Shown: positions 61,898 to 64,000 of the stretch, piece after piece
Layout of the letters: every line of letters starts with the position of its first letter
Position numbering within the stretch: the stretch's first letter is position 1
DNA from: Acanthaster planci
Lineage: Eukaryota > Echinodermata > Asteroidea > Valvatida > Acanthasteridae
Assembly: GCF_001949145.1 (NCBI RefSeq)
Contig: NW_019091470.1
Location: forward strand, 659,732-723,731
Length of the DNA stretch: 64,000 bases
Direction of reading: 5' to 3'
Notes under the pieces: model-generated
The model's database searches: none
What the model was told of the DNA's origin: nothing
What the model saw: the letters and a program-made list of their open reading frames with translations, nothing else
Translations under genes and position numbers: made by a program

Positions 61898-63665
61898 CGT
61901 CAACTCTTCCACCGAGGTTAAAAGGGGCTTTCAGGGTTGTTGGCTGAAGCTGTATTTGAGATTTAAAATGTGTGCAGTTGTGAATTGTGCAGCTGGTCTA
62001 AGTAAGCCGTTTATAAACAGTGTTGTAGCAAGAGTCCTTTTCCGAGGCCTCGATTCTACCGACTCACAAGTTGAGGCAGTGGGACTTTGTGACCGCCACT
62101 GCAAAAAGGTGTATTACGTCACATTTGTTTGGAATTTGAGTTTGATATAATCAAATTGCTCACATCCTAAGCTTTCATTTGATATATAATTCATCCCAGT
62201 GGCCTTTGCGGTTTGGAGTTAATTTCATTTTGTCACACATGCTTTTTGAGATAATGCCTTTTAAACACTACGAACAGAGAACTTAAATTAGACACTATCT
62301 TGGTTTTCCTTAGCAACGGGGGCTTTTGGCATTTGGCCTCAAAATATTTCCAAATATTTTCACCCTCCGCACATGGAATGGGCCATTACGCCTTTTTGCA
62401 CAGCGCGACTTGATACACCCTTTTGGCAGAGCGGGTCACATTTAGTGAAGTATGAGGGCAGTGCGCGCTGATGACCAAGTTTTGGAATTGAAAGGAGTAG
62501 AAGGGGGCAGACATTCATATCATGTTCTGACAAAAAAGGTCCCGTGTTTCTCTTTGGACACCAGTTCCGATTCCTTCTCCTGAGGCCACCCACCCAAACA
62601 GATTTCCGTGCCTACCCAAATTTTTGTATGTTTTGTGTCTCTCTCTCGGAAAGCATTTTTTGAAATTTCCAACGCACTTTTTTCTCCTTTTCTTTTTTAG
62701 CCGTGTCTCGCCAAATAGTCCCATTGACTTGCATGTGAACAGCGATATCGATTGTGCGCACACTACGAGAGTATGCGTACCGTGTAATCCCCATAGTATC
62801 TGTACATCAATGCTACATCAATACGTCACGGCTCCAGACTAACGGCGACTTTCATATCAAACGCATTTTAATTCATGCAACATATTTATACATGGCAAAG
62901 AACATAAACCAATTGACTAGTATTGTGTATTTTGAGAGTTTGTGTTTATTGTCCTAAAGTAGTATCGTGTACATATTGTAAAATTTCATATAAACTCCCT
63001 GCCAACTATTTATTAGTCGGCGTGATGTAAACCTAAAACGGTTAACTGGCCTTATCAAAATTCCAAATTGCACAACATTATGCAGCTCATAACGGCGTAA
63101 CACCTCAGATATTGGATTCAAGGAAAGGGCCCATGTACAAACACACATATTGACAAGCATGACTAGAGAATATTGCCGCATAGCATCAGAAGGAACAACT
63201 TCAGTCGCCAAAAGGTGTTAGTTTTTCCACTTCTAAGTTTCCCAAATTGAGATCTCTGTGTGCACATGTACGTTAAGTGAATTTTAAGATGTTTTCAAGT
63301 GTGGACAGTTTAAGTTGCGTGCGCAGTTGAATGTAAGTTTATGACTTGCAAGTAGAGCATCGTTATGATGCATTTAGTACTGATTTGTTTCCACGTTTGT
63401 ATTCCTTTTAATTCAGTGTCCTGAGATCGCAGCAAGTCTGTGTCAGGAGATTGGAGGAGTTGACTGAAATTCATAAAAATTTAATTTCACGTCGACTCTG
63501 AACATTCTCTAAAGCAGTTGGATAAAACTAACTTTGTGTGCTTTAAAATATTAAAACAATTTCACACAGGGTGGTATCATTTTTTGTTTATTCTGTCCAA
63601 AATTATCTACTCTAAGGAAATCATTAATTACAACATTTAAATAAAATACAACATATTTATTTTCA
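61898..63665 (+). other. Presumed SCAPER 3'UTR
   Basis: Downstream of the TGA there is no further splice-consistent coding sequence. An AATAAA lies at 63640-63645 and an ATTAAA at 63550-63555, so the transcript may end near 63570 or 63665. Inferred without transcript evidence. Confidence 0.45.
63640..63645 (+). terminator. Candidate poly(A) signal AATAAA
   Basis: This is the AATAAA hexamer I found downstream of the SCAPER stop, about 1.74 kb after it. The sequence 20-40 bases later is T-rich (TTTATTTTCATTCAATTTTA). A variant ATTAAA lies 90 bp upstream. Confidence 0.4.
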
Positions 63666-64000
63666 TTCAATTTTAGGAATTGTTCATTTTGTCAACCAAA
63701 GTAAGGACTTTATTGCAAACATTGGACACAAAAATCATCTTGCACGTACATGTAGTTCCTTGCAGAAGGACGTTGATTTTGTCAAACTCCTTTTCTTTGT
63801 GCTTTCACTGACCGCTTGTAAGAACTATCATTTAGCTAGAAATTGAGTTTACCTGTGTGTAGAATTTTGTTCAAGGCCCAGTGATATGTGAAGTGAGAGA
63901 GAATGTCGGACATCTTCACATGCGATTTTCTGAAAAAGCTTGAACAGTTGATGTAATAAGGCCAAGTCATAGTAATGGAGGTTTAGTTTTGAAAGGTTTA
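63666..64000. other. Downstream flank
   Basis: AT-rich sequence with one ACATGTA word (63748). Nothing recognisable is present. No LIM or homeodomain coding sequence appears before the window ends. Confidence 0.6.

Noticed and set aside
61898-64000. Islet exons within the window
   Set aside because: I looked for LIM-domain cysteine patterns and a homeodomain on both strands downstream of SCAPER and saw none. The gene, if linked, lies outside.

Overview
This is a window of animal nuclear DNA. Its one recognisable gene is the 3' two-thirds of a SCAPER orthologue (S-phase cyclin A-associated protein in the endoplasmic reticulum) on the + strand. Eighteen GC-rich exons with GT-AG junctions splice in perfect phase into 842 codons plus a stop at 61895-61897. 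They cover part of the charged coiled-coil region, a U1-type C2H2 zinc finger and the whole helical C-terminal region. The N-terminal part, roughly 560 residues by comparison with vertebrate SCAPER, lies upstream of base 1. The intron-rich gene, the many short inverted-repeat transposons, the tRNA-derived SINEs and the abundant ACATGT palindromes suggest a marine invertebrate. An echinoderm or other ambulacrarian, or a cephalochordate, is my guess; the sequence alone does not fix the species.

Layout: 1-13596 is a compact exon cluster, with 17 exons and 16 introns of about 0.28-2.1 kb. Several of these introns hold repeats: a tRNA-SINE at 2.5-2.7 kb, a TATCGATA-rich inverted-repeat element at 3.2-3.6 kb, a foldback element and a MITE at 7.2-8.0 kb, a CAGGGTT-ended element at 10.1-10.4 kb, and a 113-bp tandem duplication just before the exon 13 acceptor. 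From 13597 to 61790 a single 48,194-bp terminal intron separates the last two coding exons. The last exon (61791-61897) is followed by an apparent 3'UTR of about 1.8 kb with an AATAAA at 63640.

The giant intron is the most interesting object. It is more than four times the sum of the other sixteen introns and contains no convincing nested protein gene. It alternates transposon-derived DNA (TIR elements, a 21-bp minisatellite at 41.7-42.3 kb, a SINE at 50.6 kb) with complex blocks rich in short homeodomain, GATA, SOX, POU and E-box words. SCAPER is the known bystander partner of Islet LIM-homeobox genes in an ancient microsyntenic block, in which Islet enhancers sit inside SCAPER introns. I infer that this terminal intron is a regulatory reservoir for an Islet gene expected just beyond the right edge of the window. 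No Islet exon is visible inside the window.

Gene boundaries and splice phases are read directly from the sequence and are strong. Repeat boundaries come from inverted or direct repeats seen by eye and may be off by some bases. The regulatory blocks are hypotheses from motif content without cross-species comparison.
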